From Candidatus Caldarchaeum sp. (lineage in GTDB: Archaea; Thermoproteota; Nitrososphaeria_A; Caldarchaeales; Caldarchaeaceae), in contig JANWZT010000091.1 in NCBI GenBank assembly GCA_025054515.1, forward strand, positions 1 through 5,124: DNA of 5,124 nt. Direction: 5' to 3'. The notes beneath the pieces are model-generated. The model was not told the origin of the DNA, ran no database searches, and was given only the letters and a program-made list of their open reading frames with translations. The position numbers were made by a program, and so were the translations under genes. Position 1 is the stretch's first letter. The number at the start of each line of letters is the position of its first letter. This document shows positions 1 through 5,124 of the stretch, in pieces.

Positions 1-189
1 GCATCTCTCCACGGAGCGATAAACGCCGTATGGGCCACAAGCTTACTCATCACCGGTCTACCCCGCGAACTGGCTGGCCTCGGCCCCATCGCCTTCTCGA
101 CGTGGGCGGTTGTTTCGGCAGTCTTCTATACCGCAACCCGATGGATTAGCAAGTTTGGACGTGAAGGCAACCCGACTCAGTCATCTTGA
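1..189 (+). CDS. C-terminal fragment of a membrane protein, probable CPBP-family (CAAX-type) intramembrane protease
   Basis: The reading frame is open from the first base and ends at a TGA at 187-189, giving 62 residues of a protein that starts outside the window. The fragment opens with SLHGAINAVW. The His at codon 4 and Asn at codon 8 fit the HxxxN motif near the C-terminus of CPBP/Abi intramembrane glutamic endopeptidases, which cleave substrates inside the membrane. A short loop (TGLPREL) and a hydrophobic segment (about residues 27-47) follow, then a basic, polar tail (RWISKFGREGNPTQSS), as expected for a last transmembrane helix with a cytosolic end. The glutamate-rich catalytic motif would lie upstream and cannot be checked, so the family call rests on one motif plus topology. 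It reads in the same direction as the ATPase genes, but a 215-base gap and a separate promoter suggest it is not part of the transporter unit. Another multi-pass membrane protein is possible. Confidence 0.6.
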   Translation, partial: ASLHGAINAVWATSLLITGLPRELAGLGPIAFSTWAVVSAVFYTATRWISKFGREGNPTQSS

Positions 190-211
190 TTTTCTTCCGT
201 TGAATTGTTTT
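190..211 (+). terminator. Possible U-tract terminator after the membrane protease gene
   Basis: Directly after the TGA stop the plus strand is T-rich, with TTTT at 190-193, TT at 195-196 and TTTT at 208-211. Archaeal RNA polymerase often terminates at U-tracts without a hairpin. The match is weak: the tracts are short and interrupted, so this is only a candidate. Confidence 0.25.
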
Positions 212-372
212 AAAGGCTCACGACAGAGCTCTCTGGAAATTTCTCAGCCACTGCCGACAATTTGTTGTTGTGCGTGTGCGGGTAATCGTATGAATTTCCC
301 TATACACGGGCACCAGACCGTATGATTCTCGGATTTTTCAACGTGGTGATGACTGGTTTTCTGTGGTTCATG

Positions 373-381
373 CTTAAATTT
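373..381 (+). promoter_or_regulatory. TATA-like box for the livGF unit, predicted leaderless transcript
   Basis: The sequence CTTAAATTT is centred at about 377, 28 bases before the ATG at 405. Archaeal TATA boxes sit about 25-28 bases before the transcription start, so the predicted mRNA would begin at or within a few bases of the start codon. No Shine-Dalgarno-like sequence lies just upstream of the ATG (the preceding bases read TTACGTTTAG), which agrees with a leaderless start. No convincing BRE is visible. The rest of the gap, 212-372, holds no gene I can support. Confidence 0.5.
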
Positions 382-404
382 TTCATGGGGTTTCTTACGT
401 TTAG

Positions 405-1154
405 ATGGAGTCTGACGACGGATCGAGGGTCATTTTAAGGGCCGTAGATGTTGTGAAAAAATTTGACGAACTGTTGGCGTTGAACAAGCTATCTATCGAT
501 GTGTTTGAAGGCGAGATTCTCGGCCTAGTCGGGCCTAACGGCGCTGGAAAAACCACCTTCATCAACGTTGTCTGTGGCTTGCTCAGACCCGACGGCGGCC
601 ACATCTACTTCCGCGGCCAGAACATCGTTGGCCGCAAGGTTTTCGAACTTGCCCGAAAAGGAATTATCAAAACATTTCAGATCCCCAAAGTTTTCGGCAA
701 CATCTCGGTATTGGAAAATCTTGTTTCATCAGCTTCTTGGATGGGGTTTAGTGTTGAGGAGCTTCGTAGGCAAGCTTACGAAAGTCTTCGTCTCGTCAAC
801 CTTGAAGAAAAACAGGGCCTCCTCGCTTCGCAGCTGAGCGGCGGGGAAAGAAAGCTTTTAGAATTCGCCCGCGCGATGATGCTTAAGCCGAAACTTCTTT
901 TGCTGGACGAGCCTTTTGCAGGCGTAAACCCGGTTCTGAAAAATAGGCTGATACAGGCCTTGAAAAAGGTCAACTCTGAAGGACTGTCGATCTTAATCGT
1001 CAGTCATGACATGTCGGAGATCAGGAAGCTCTGCGGAAGGATTGTTTTCATGACCGCTGGCTCTAAGCTTGTGGAGGGGCCGCCGGAAGATGTTTTACGT
1101 AACCAAGAGGTCGTCAACCTATATCTCGGAGTGAAAAGGAATGCTGCGGGCTGA
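405..1154 (+). CDS. livG: HAAT-family ABC transporter ATP-binding protein, LivG type
   Basis: This is one of two ATPase subunits that power a branched-chain amino acid/amide-type importer from the cytosolic face of the membrane. At 249 residues it is close to the usual length. All ABC motifs are visible: Walker A GPNGAGKT (43-50), Q-loop Gln92 in TFQIPKVF, signature LSGGE (144-148), Walker B LLLLDEP (164-170), D-loop region AGVNP (172-176) and H-loop His201 in IVSHD. The TFQ-type Q-loop, the GVNP after Walker B and the C-terminal LYLG (about 239-242) are typical of LivG rather than LivF. The ATG at 405 is the earliest possible start, because an in-frame TAG lies at 402-404 immediately before it. 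A TATA-like box 28 bases upstream suggests a leaderless mRNA. The 3' end overlaps the next ATPase gene by 14 bases. All catalytic residues are intact. The transported substrate cannot be deduced from this subunit. Confidence 0.9.
   Translation: MESDDGSRVILRAVDVVKKFDELLALNKLSIDVFEGEILGLVGPNGAGKTTFINVVCGLLRPDGGHIYFRGQNIVGRKVFELARKGIIKTFQIPKVFGNISVLENLVSSASWMGFSVEELRRQAYESLRLVNLEEKQGLLASQLSGGERKLLEFARAMMLKPKLLLLDEPFAGVNPVLKNRLIQALKKVNSEGLSILIVSHDMSEIRKLCGRIVFMTAGSKLVEGPPEDVLRNQEVVNLYLGVKRNAAG
1128..1134 (+). promoter_or_regulatory. Ribosome binding site for livF inside the end of livG
   Basis: GGAGTGA lies six bases before the ATG at 1141 and resembles the GGAGGTGA Shine-Dalgarno consensus with one base missing. 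It supports the ATG at 1141 as the livF start and implies that this internal gene uses SD-led initiation, while the first gene of the unit appears to be leaderless. Confidence 0.55.
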
Positions 1155-1836
1155 AAAACTTTCGGTCGCCTACGTTGGCGACATAGTTGTCCTCGACGGA
1201 GTGAGTGTGAAAGTAGAGCCGCGTAAAGTCTCTGCCGTGATTGGGCCCAACGGAGCAGGGAAAAGCACGTTGTTGAAGACGCTTTTCGGGCTTTTGAAGC
1301 CTCGGAGCGGAGAAGTTTTTCTCGACGGGAAAAACATAACTGAGACGGCTCCGCATCAGCGGATACGGATGGGTGTTTTCTACATTCCGCAGGAAAGCGG
1401 GATTTTCGGCTCCATGACGGTGAAGGAAAACCTTGAGCTGGCTGCGTGGCTTTTCCGAAACGACCGCGAAAAAGTCAGGGAAAGGGTTGAAGTGGTTTTG
1501 AGCCATTTTCCACGGTTGCGGGAAAGGTTGTTCACGAAAGCCGGGAAGATGAGCGGTGGTGAGCAGAAATTCCTTGAGCTCGCGAAAGCTTTGATGAATG
1601 AGCCGAAATATTTGTTAGTCGACGAGCCGACGGTGGGGCTTTCACCCTCGATGGCGGATATGGTTTACGATGAGTTGAAAAAACTGACGGGCAAGGACAT
1701 AGGTATGCTTATCGTCGACCAATACGTCGACAGAGTTCTCGAAATCGCCGACTACGTCTACTACGTAGAACTCGGCCGTGTCAAAGCCGAGGGATCTGTT
1801 GATTATATCCGCCGCGGCGAATTTCTTTTCGAATGA
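1141..1836 (+). CDS. livF: HAAT-family ABC transporter ATP-binding protein, LivF type
   Basis: This is the second ATPase subunit, expected to pair with LivG beneath the LivH/LivM permease. It has 231 residues, normal for LivF. Motifs: Walker A GPNGAGKS (35-42), Q-loop Gln84 in YIPQESGIF, signature MSGGE (137-141), Walker B YLLVDEP (157-163) and D-loop region VGLSP (165-169). The usual H-loop histidine is replaced by Gln in LIVDQYVDRVL (Gln194). LivF proteins normally read VEQN here, so this is a family trait and not damage; only the Glu-to-Asp change and Tyr for Asn are local. Together with VGLSP, it identifies LivF. The gene starts inside livG with a 14-base overlap and an SD-like GGAGTGA, so the two are co-transcribed and probably translationally coupled. 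Its TGA lies two bases from the stop codon of the converging livM. Confidence 0.9.
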   Translation: MLRAEKLSVAYVGDIVVLDGVSVKVEPRKVSAVIGPNGAGKSTLLKTLFGLLKPRSGEVFLDGKNITETAPHQRIRMGVFYIPQESGIFGSMTVKENLELAAWLFRNDREKVRERVEVVLSHFPRLRERLFTKAGKMSGGEQKFLELAKALMNEPKYLLVDEPTVGLSPSMADMVYDELKKLTGKDIGMLIVDQYVDRVLEIADYVYYVELGRVKAEGSVDYIRRGEFLFE

Positions 1837-1838
1837 TG

Positions 1839-2786
1839 TTAGACGTCGGCGATTCTTTGTGAGATTTTTGGATATCTGTAGAGGATGAAGGATAATCCTC
1901 TCGGCATGGCGAGGGTTATCATCATGACGACCGCGCCGAAGATGACGAGGTGGAGGTATGGGAAGCGGATGAGGAGGGCGTCGGCGATGAAATAAAATAT
2001 TGATGCGCCGACTAAAGGTCCGAGAAGGGTTCCGCCGCCGCCCATCAACAACGAAGCAAGAACCGATACGTTTAGGTTTATTGAGAAGAACCCGGGATGC
2101 GCGTAGACGTGTGTTATTGCGGTCAGCCCCCCTATCACACCCGCAGCGGCGGCGCTCAGGACATAGGCGGCGAGCTTCGCTTTTCGTGTGTTCACTCCCA
2201 TGGATTCGGCGAGGTCTTCGTCTTCTCGTATGGCTTCGAGCATGGCCCCGTACCGGGTTCTTCTAAGCAACAGCGTGGTGAGGAAGAGCGCAACCACGGT
2301 GATATACATGGCGATGTATGAGTTGAATACGTTGTATCTGAAGTAGGCTGCTATGGGTAGTCCTTCGCTGTAGTTGAATTGTGGTATGTTGACGATTATT
2401 ACGCGGACGGCTTCTCCGAGTCCGAGGGTTGTTATGGCGAAGTAGGGGCCTCGGATGCTGAGGAGTGGTCTGCCGATGGCGTAGGCGATGGCGGCTGGAA
2501 CTATTGCTGCGAATGGGATGAATAGGTATGGGTCGATGCGCGTGGTTGTGGTGAGGTATGCCACGGCGTAGGCGCCGACGCCGTAGAAGGCGATGTGTCC
2601 AAAGTTGACGTAGCCGGTGAAGCCGGTGATGAGGTTAAGGCTGAGAACCAGAGCAAGCATCTGGAGAAAAGACCAAGCATAGGCCATGGACGCCGGGCTT
2701 CCGGTCAACAACGGAACAACCGCTAAACCAAACACCAGCAAATAGCCGAGAACGCCGATTTTCAGCGGCTGCCTATTTTGCGCCAC
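1839..2786 (-). CDS. livM: HAAT-family ABC transporter permease, LivM type
   Basis: This is one of two permease subunits forming the translocation pathway in the cytoplasmic membrane; 315 residues is a normal length. It has about eight or nine hydrophobic segments, near residues 10-28, 33-55, 62-80, 86-106, 115-135, 157-175, 203-225, 240-270 and 277-297. Family motifs are clear: LNLITGFTGYVNFGHIAFYG (50-69), RGPYFAITTLGLGE (112-125), the ATPase-coupling loop GAMLEAIREDEDLAESMGV (180-198) and SLLMGGGGTLLGPLVGA (245-261). Where many LivM proteins have TGGS-x-GL, this one reads FNYSEGL (137-143). The start is a GTG at 2784-2786, with GGTG at 2794-2797 as a weak SD. It overlaps the end of livH by 14 bases, so coupled translation is likely. 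The first 50 or so codons favour U/G-ending codons and the rest favour C/A-ending codons. The gene ends two bases from the converging livF stop. Confidence 0.9.
   Translation of the reverse strand: MAQNRQPLKIGVLGYLLVFGLAVVPLLTGSPASMAYAWSFLQMLALVLSLNLITGFTGYVNFGHIAFYGVGAYAVAYLTTTTRIDPYLFIPFAAIVPAAIAYAIGRPLLSIRGPYFAITTLGLGEAVRVIIVNIPQFNYSEGLPIAAYFRYNVFNSYIAMYITVVALFLTTLLLRRTRYGAMLEAIREDEDLAESMGVNTRKAKLAAYVLSAAAAGVIGGLTAITHVYAHPGFFSINLNVSVLASLLMGGGGTLLGPLVGASIFYFIADALLIRFPYLHLVIFGAVVMMITLAMPRGLSFILYRYPKISQRIADV
1853..1869 (+). terminator. Possible U-rich terminator of livGF inside the livM coding sequence
   Basis: The plus strand here reads TTCTTTGTGAGATTTTT, starting 17 bases after the livF stop and ending in five Ts. 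It is the first T-rich stretch where livGF transcription could end. It lies within the 3' end of the opposite-strand livM gene because there is no intergenic space. I see no clear hairpin; this is a weak candidate. Confidence 0.25.
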
Positions 2787-3627
2787 GGTACCGCACCAAA
2801 ATCACCAAAACGAGTATGATGAAGGCGGCGGCTGGGCTTATGCTCTGTGAGAAGTAGACGCCGATGAAGCTTTCGACTAAACCCATCAAGATTCCTGCCA
2901 AAAGTGTTCCGATAATGTTTCCGACGCCGCCGAGCACAACCGAAGCAAAAGAATACATGAGGTATCCTTCTCCCGATGCTGGTGTGAACGGGTTAACCAT
3001 CGCTATCATGGTGCCGGAGAAGAAGGTGACACCTATTCCGATTCCCATGCTGACGGCGAATATGCTGTGAACGTCTATTCCAACCGCTGCGGCTCCGACG
3101 CGGTTAATGACTACGGCTCGGATGGCTTTGCCGATGTACGTACGTTGGATGAGAATGTAGAGTGATATGAAGCAGAGGATGGTTGTCGCTAACGTTATCA
3201 GCCGGGCCAGCGACACGCGGATTTCCGCGATTTGGAAACTCTGTATGAGCCATGGTATTCCCCTTACGTCGGGGCCCCAAAGGTTGAGGATGGTGTTGCT
3301 CAGAAGAAGGGAAAGTCCGAAGAAGAAAAGCACGGAGGTCGACGGATCAAGGGAGACAACCTTTTGGCCCACTGCCTTGTACAACAGGTATCCGGCGGCG
3401 AAGCCAAGGACGATGCTGAGAGGTACGGTAGAAAGCGGTGGAAGACCGGTGTAGACGAAGAACCAGTAAGTCAAGTAGGCGGATAAGATGATGAATGAGC
3501 CGTGGGCGAGGTTGACGACCCCTAAAACACCCCATATCAGCGAAAGGCCCACGGCCGCTATGCCGTAGACCGTTCCCATTAAAAGCCCGTTGACGAGTGC
3601 TTGGAAAAAAATTTCTGGGTTAAACAT
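2773..3627 (-). CDS. livH: HAAT-family ABC transporter permease, LivH type
   Basis: This is the partner permease of LivM, an integral membrane protein of 284 residues with about eight hydrophobic segments. Diagnostic family motifs are YGIAAVGLSLIWGVLGVVNL (21-40) followed by AHG, the ATPase-coupling loop GKAIRAVVINRVGAAAVGI (166-184), and FASVVLGGVGNIIGTLLAG (227-245) followed by a LivH-like GLVES. The C-terminus is short: most LivH proteins end in something like FRPQGLFG, but this one stops at VRYRGAK, just where livM has begun. The ATG at 3625-3627 follows the TAA of the binding-protein gene with no base between them, and no strong SD is visible (TTGGTAAATG). Translation is therefore probably by termination-reinitiation from the upstream gene. 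Order and spacing show one transcript running livK-livH-livM. Confidence 0.9.
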   Translation of the reverse strand: MFNPEIFFQALVNGLLMGTVYGIAAVGLSLIWGVLGVVNLAHGSFIILSAYLTYWFFVYTGLPPLSTVPLSIVLGFAAGYLLYKAVGQKVVSLDPSTSVLFFFGLSLLLSNTILNLWGPDVRGIPWLIQSFQIAEIRVSLARLITLATTILCFISLYILIQRTYIGKAIRAVVINRVGAAAVGIDVHSIFAVSMGIGIGVTFFSGTMIAMVNPFTPASGEGYLMYSFASVVLGGVGNIIGTLLAGILMGLVESFIGVYFSQSISPAAAFIILVLVILVRYRGAK

Positions 3628-4875
3628 TTACCAAGAGGGCTTGGGGAAGACCAGCGACGCCGTTGCGACGTCTTTGGGCCAGACTACTTGCTTCTGACCT
3701 TTCTGCCACTGGAGGAGGACGAGCTCGTGTCCAACTTGGTTGCCCGTCACCGGGTCTATTTTCAGCCTGCCGTAGAAAGTTGTGATGTCCAAGTCGTTGA
3801 ATGCTTGTCGTAGTTTTGCGTTGTCTAATGTTCCACCCTTTTCGATAGCGGCCGTCAGGTATAAGCCCGCTGCAAAAGCCGCTGCAGAATGGTATGATGG
3901 CTCGCTGTTCCATTTCTGGCGGAACTGTGTCATGAATTCGTTGATGGTTGGGCCGTAGTTGATGTTGGGTTTTGTCTGCGGCTCCCAGTGCGATGGGGCG
4001 AGGATGCCTTCGGATGTCTCCTTGAGGGCGTCGTAGAAGGCCGGAAGCGACGGGCTCACCAGAAGGCTCATAAGCTTGACGTTGACTCCCAACTCCTTGG
4101 CCTGTCGGACAAGCAGAACCTCGTCTTCGTAGTGGCCGCCGCCGAGGACGGCGTCAACGTTCAACCCCTTCACTTTCGTCAAAATCGGGGAAAGGTCTTT
4201 CGCATCCCTTGGATACATCTCAAACGCCGCAACCCTCACACCCTTCTGCTCTGCATATGCTTTCGCGCCGTCGGCAACCGATTTGGCGAATGCGTCGTCC
4301 TTGAAGATTATGGCGACGGTTGGGTTCGGAATCTTCTCGAGCAGGATGTCGATGGCCTGCGTCAGCATCTTGCTGGCCGGCGTATAGGTTCCAACGATGT
4401 ATCTGTAGCCCTGCTGGAAAATCCGGTCGCTGTTGGCGCCCACTACAATCATAAGCCGGCCGTATTTCTCCGTGATGCCGGCCGCCGTAATCGCAAGGGT
4501 GCTGGAATAAGGTGAAAAGAGGATATCGACCTTGTCTTCGTTAATCAGCTTCTCGTATAGACGGATCACTTCGTCCTTGTTCGACTTGTCGTCATAGTAG
4601 ACCAGCTCCACCTTGTAGTATTTGTTCTGGTCTTTGACGAAGATGCCGCCTTTTGCGTTTATCCAGTCCTTCCAGAGTTCGAATCCTTCGAGCTGTTTAC
4701 GGCCCGGAACCGCGAAATCCCCAGAAATGGATATCGAGAAACCGATTCGCAGTGGTTTCTCGGCGACGGTCGGGGCTGTTAGCTGTTGGTAAACGAAGAA
4801 ACCCGCCACGACCGCGACCAAGGCGACGATGAGCAGAGCTGCCACAACGGTGGAAGAAACAGCCTTGTTTTTCAT
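3628..4875 (-). CDS. livK: HAAT-family ABC transporter solute-binding protein (LivK/LivJ type) with a pilin-like signal sequence
   Basis: This is the extracytoplasmic receptor of the importer, a type 1 periplasmic-binding-protein fold (Peripla_BP_6-like) of 415 residues. The N-terminus MKNKAVSSTVV fits an archaeal class III (pilin-type) signal: K4-A5 before the predicted cut, V6-S7 after it, then a hydrophobic helix to about residue 28 and a short linker (33-41). There is no cysteine in the protein, so it is not a lipoprotein. Family features include LRIGFSISISGDFAVPG (42-58), WINAKGGI (71-78), SPYSSTLAITAAG (121-133, the region that usually contacts ligand), RDAKDLSPILTKVKGLNVDAVL (read in two parts, 223-234 and 235-244) and the C-terminal LLQWQKGQKQVVWP (387-400). 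I chose the ATG at 4873-4875 because a TATA box lies 28 bases upstream; a TTG at 4879-4881 is a less likely start. The ligand is unknown: branched-chain amino acids are the default, with amides, urea or aromatics possible. Confidence 0.88.
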   Translation of the reverse strand: MKNKAVSSTVVAALLIVALVAVVAGFFVYQQLTAPTVAEKPLRIGFSISISGDFAVPGRKQLEGFELWKDWINAKGGIFVKDQNKYYKVELVYYDDKSNKDEVIRLYEKLINEDKVDILFSPYSSTLAITAAGITEKYGRLMIVVGANSDRIFQQGYRYIVGTYTPASKMLTQAIDILLEKIPNPTVAIIFKDDAFAKSVADGAKAYAEQKGVRVAAFEMYPRDAKDLSPILTKVKGLNVDAVLGGGHYEDEVLLVRQAKELGVNVKLMSLLVSPSLPAFYDALKETSEGILAPSHWEPQTKPNINYGPTINEFMTQFRQKWNSEPSYHSAAAFAAGLYLTAAIEKGGTLDNAKLRQAFNDLDITTFYGRLKIDPVTGNQVGHELVLLQWQKGQKQVVWPKDVATASLVFPKPSW

Positions 4876-4897
4876 AAGCAAAATAGATACTTGTCGC

Positions 4898-4910
4898 TTA
4901 AAATATTTTT
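4898..4910 (-). promoter_or_regulatory. TATA-like box for the livKHM unit
   Basis: On the minus strand the sequence AAAAATATTTTAA is centred near 4904, about 28 bases before the ATG at 4875. This is the same spacing as at livG and again predicts a leaderless or nearly leaderless mRNA. The bases before the ATG (TATCTATTTTGCTT) contain no SD-like sequence. The box overlaps the last two bases of the TAA stop codon of the oxidoreductase gene upstream, so this promoter is squeezed into a 33-base gap. Confidence 0.6.
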
Positions 4911-5124
4911 AGACAACGGCGGCCAGTACCTTGTCGTAAATTTCACGGGCCGCTGGCCTGATTATTGGCAGTTCGACGCCGGCTTCGCGGTATTTTTCGA
5001 TCCTATCACGAACTTCGGACGGCGTCCCGACGGCCGTGAGATTTTCCAACACCGTTTCGGGGATGTCTTGCATCAGTTTTTCGAACCCGCCAGACCGATA
5101 GGAACGCAAAAGTTCTTGGATGAG
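4909..5124 (-). CDS. C-terminal fragment of an LLM-class (luciferase-like) flavin-dependent oxidoreductase
   Basis: The frame is open to the window edge on the minus strand and ends at TAA (4909-4911), leaving 71 residues whose N-terminus lies beyond the window. The stretch AVGTPSEVRDRIEKYREAGV followed by ELPIIRP matches the conserved C-terminal end of luciferase-like monooxygenases and F420-dependent reductases, in which a G-T-P-x-E-V/C motif precedes a helix and the last TIM-barrel strand. Such enzymes are cytosolic and use FMN or coenzyme F420; in archaea F420 forms, including methylenetetrahydromethanopterin-reductase-like proteins, are common. The cofactor-binding part is not visible, so the reaction cannot be named. 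A TTG at 5107-5109 is only an internal Leu codon, since the frame continues upstream without a stop. The gene runs in the same direction as livKHM, 33 bases upstream, so read-through into the transporter genes is possible, although those genes have their own TATA box. Confidence 0.75.
   Translation of the reverse strand, partial: LIQELLRSYRSGGFEKLMQDIPETVLENLTAVGTPSEVRDRIEKYREAGVELPIIRPAAREIYDKVLAAVV

Noticed and set aside
233..247. Imperfect palindrome CTGGAAATTTCTCAG in the gap before livG
   Set aside because: It has an 8-base perfect core (GAAATTTC) and a bulged T in the arms, but lies about 140 bases upstream of the TATA-like box, has no second copy, and is easily expected by chance. No operator call is justified.
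110..325. A 71-codon plus-strand frame covering the end of the membrane protease gene and the gap
   Set aside because: Its first part overlaps the protease C-terminus in another frame and the rest is unremarkable, Cys-rich by chance, with no start signal. I do not count it as a gene.
1114..1506. A 130-codon open frame on the minus strand opposite livF
   Set aside because: It is antisense to livF, has no family motif, and is low-complexity in character with many His/Pro/Phe/Arg residues. It is explained by the coding bias of livF.
1720..1725. Apparent loss of the H-loop histidine in LivF (VDQ instead of a His)
   Set aside because: LivF-type ATPases normally have Glu-Gln-Asn at this position, so the Gln is a family feature and not evidence of an inactive ATPase.
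3988..4515. A 175-codon open frame on the plus strand opposite livK
   Set aside because: It lies wholly antisense to a strongly supported gene, its translation is Arg/Gly/His-rich with no recognisable domain, and it has no promoter or ribosome-binding site. It is a shadow of the livK codon pattern.
4876..4881. TTG at 4879-4881 as the livK start, adding two residues
   Set aside because: The ATG two codons later has the better promoter distance (28 bases from the TATA centre), is a stronger start codon, and gives the usual short basic N-terminus of a class III signal.
1..5124. Search for CRISPR arrays, insertion-sequence ends, tRNA genes, direct repeats or a defence system
   Set aside because: No regularly spaced repeats, terminal inverted repeats, tRNA-like cloverleaf or defence-type protein motifs were seen by eye. 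The window is filled almost entirely by transporter genes and two partial enzyme genes.

Overview
The window looks archaeal. Both putative operon starts have an AT-rich TATA-like box centred about 28 bases before the start codon, the layout expected for leaderless archaeal transcripts. The solute-binding protein also begins with a pilin-like (class III) archaeal signal sequence and has no lipobox cysteine. Moderate GC and the mix of genes would suit a member of the Thermoproteota/TACK group, for example an Aigarchaeota- or Bathyarchaeia-like lineage. That placement is an impression, not a result.

Layout. Bases 1-189 (+) are the C-terminal end of a membrane protein, probably a CPBP/CAAX-type intramembrane protease. 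Bases 190-404 are a gap with a U-rich stretch just after that stop and a TATA-like box just before the next gene. Bases 405-1836 (+) hold two overlapping ABC ATPase genes, LivG-type then LivF-type. Bases 1839-4875 (-) hold the rest of the same kind of transporter, read in the order binding protein (LivK-type), permease LivH, permease LivM. The two groups converge tail to tail with only two bases between the livF and livM stop codons. Bases 4909-5124 (-) are the C-terminal end of a luciferase-like (LLM) flavin-dependent oxidoreductase.

How the genes work together. The five transporter genes make one complete HAAT-type (branched-chain amino acid/amide family) ABC importer: an extracytoplasmic binding protein, two permeases and two ATPases. 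The set is normally one co-directional livKHMGF operon. Here it is split into two converging units, each with its own promoter. The substrate cannot be read from the sequence; branched-chain amino acids are the family default, while amides, urea and aromatic compounds are known alternatives.

Most noteworthy points: the divided convergent operon with a 2-bp gap, the pilin-type signal on the binding protein (suggesting a bindosome-like arrangement), and the matched leaderless promoters, one of which overlaps the stop codon of the oxidoreductase gene. I see no CRISPR array, mobile element, tRNA or rRNA, and no clearly new system.
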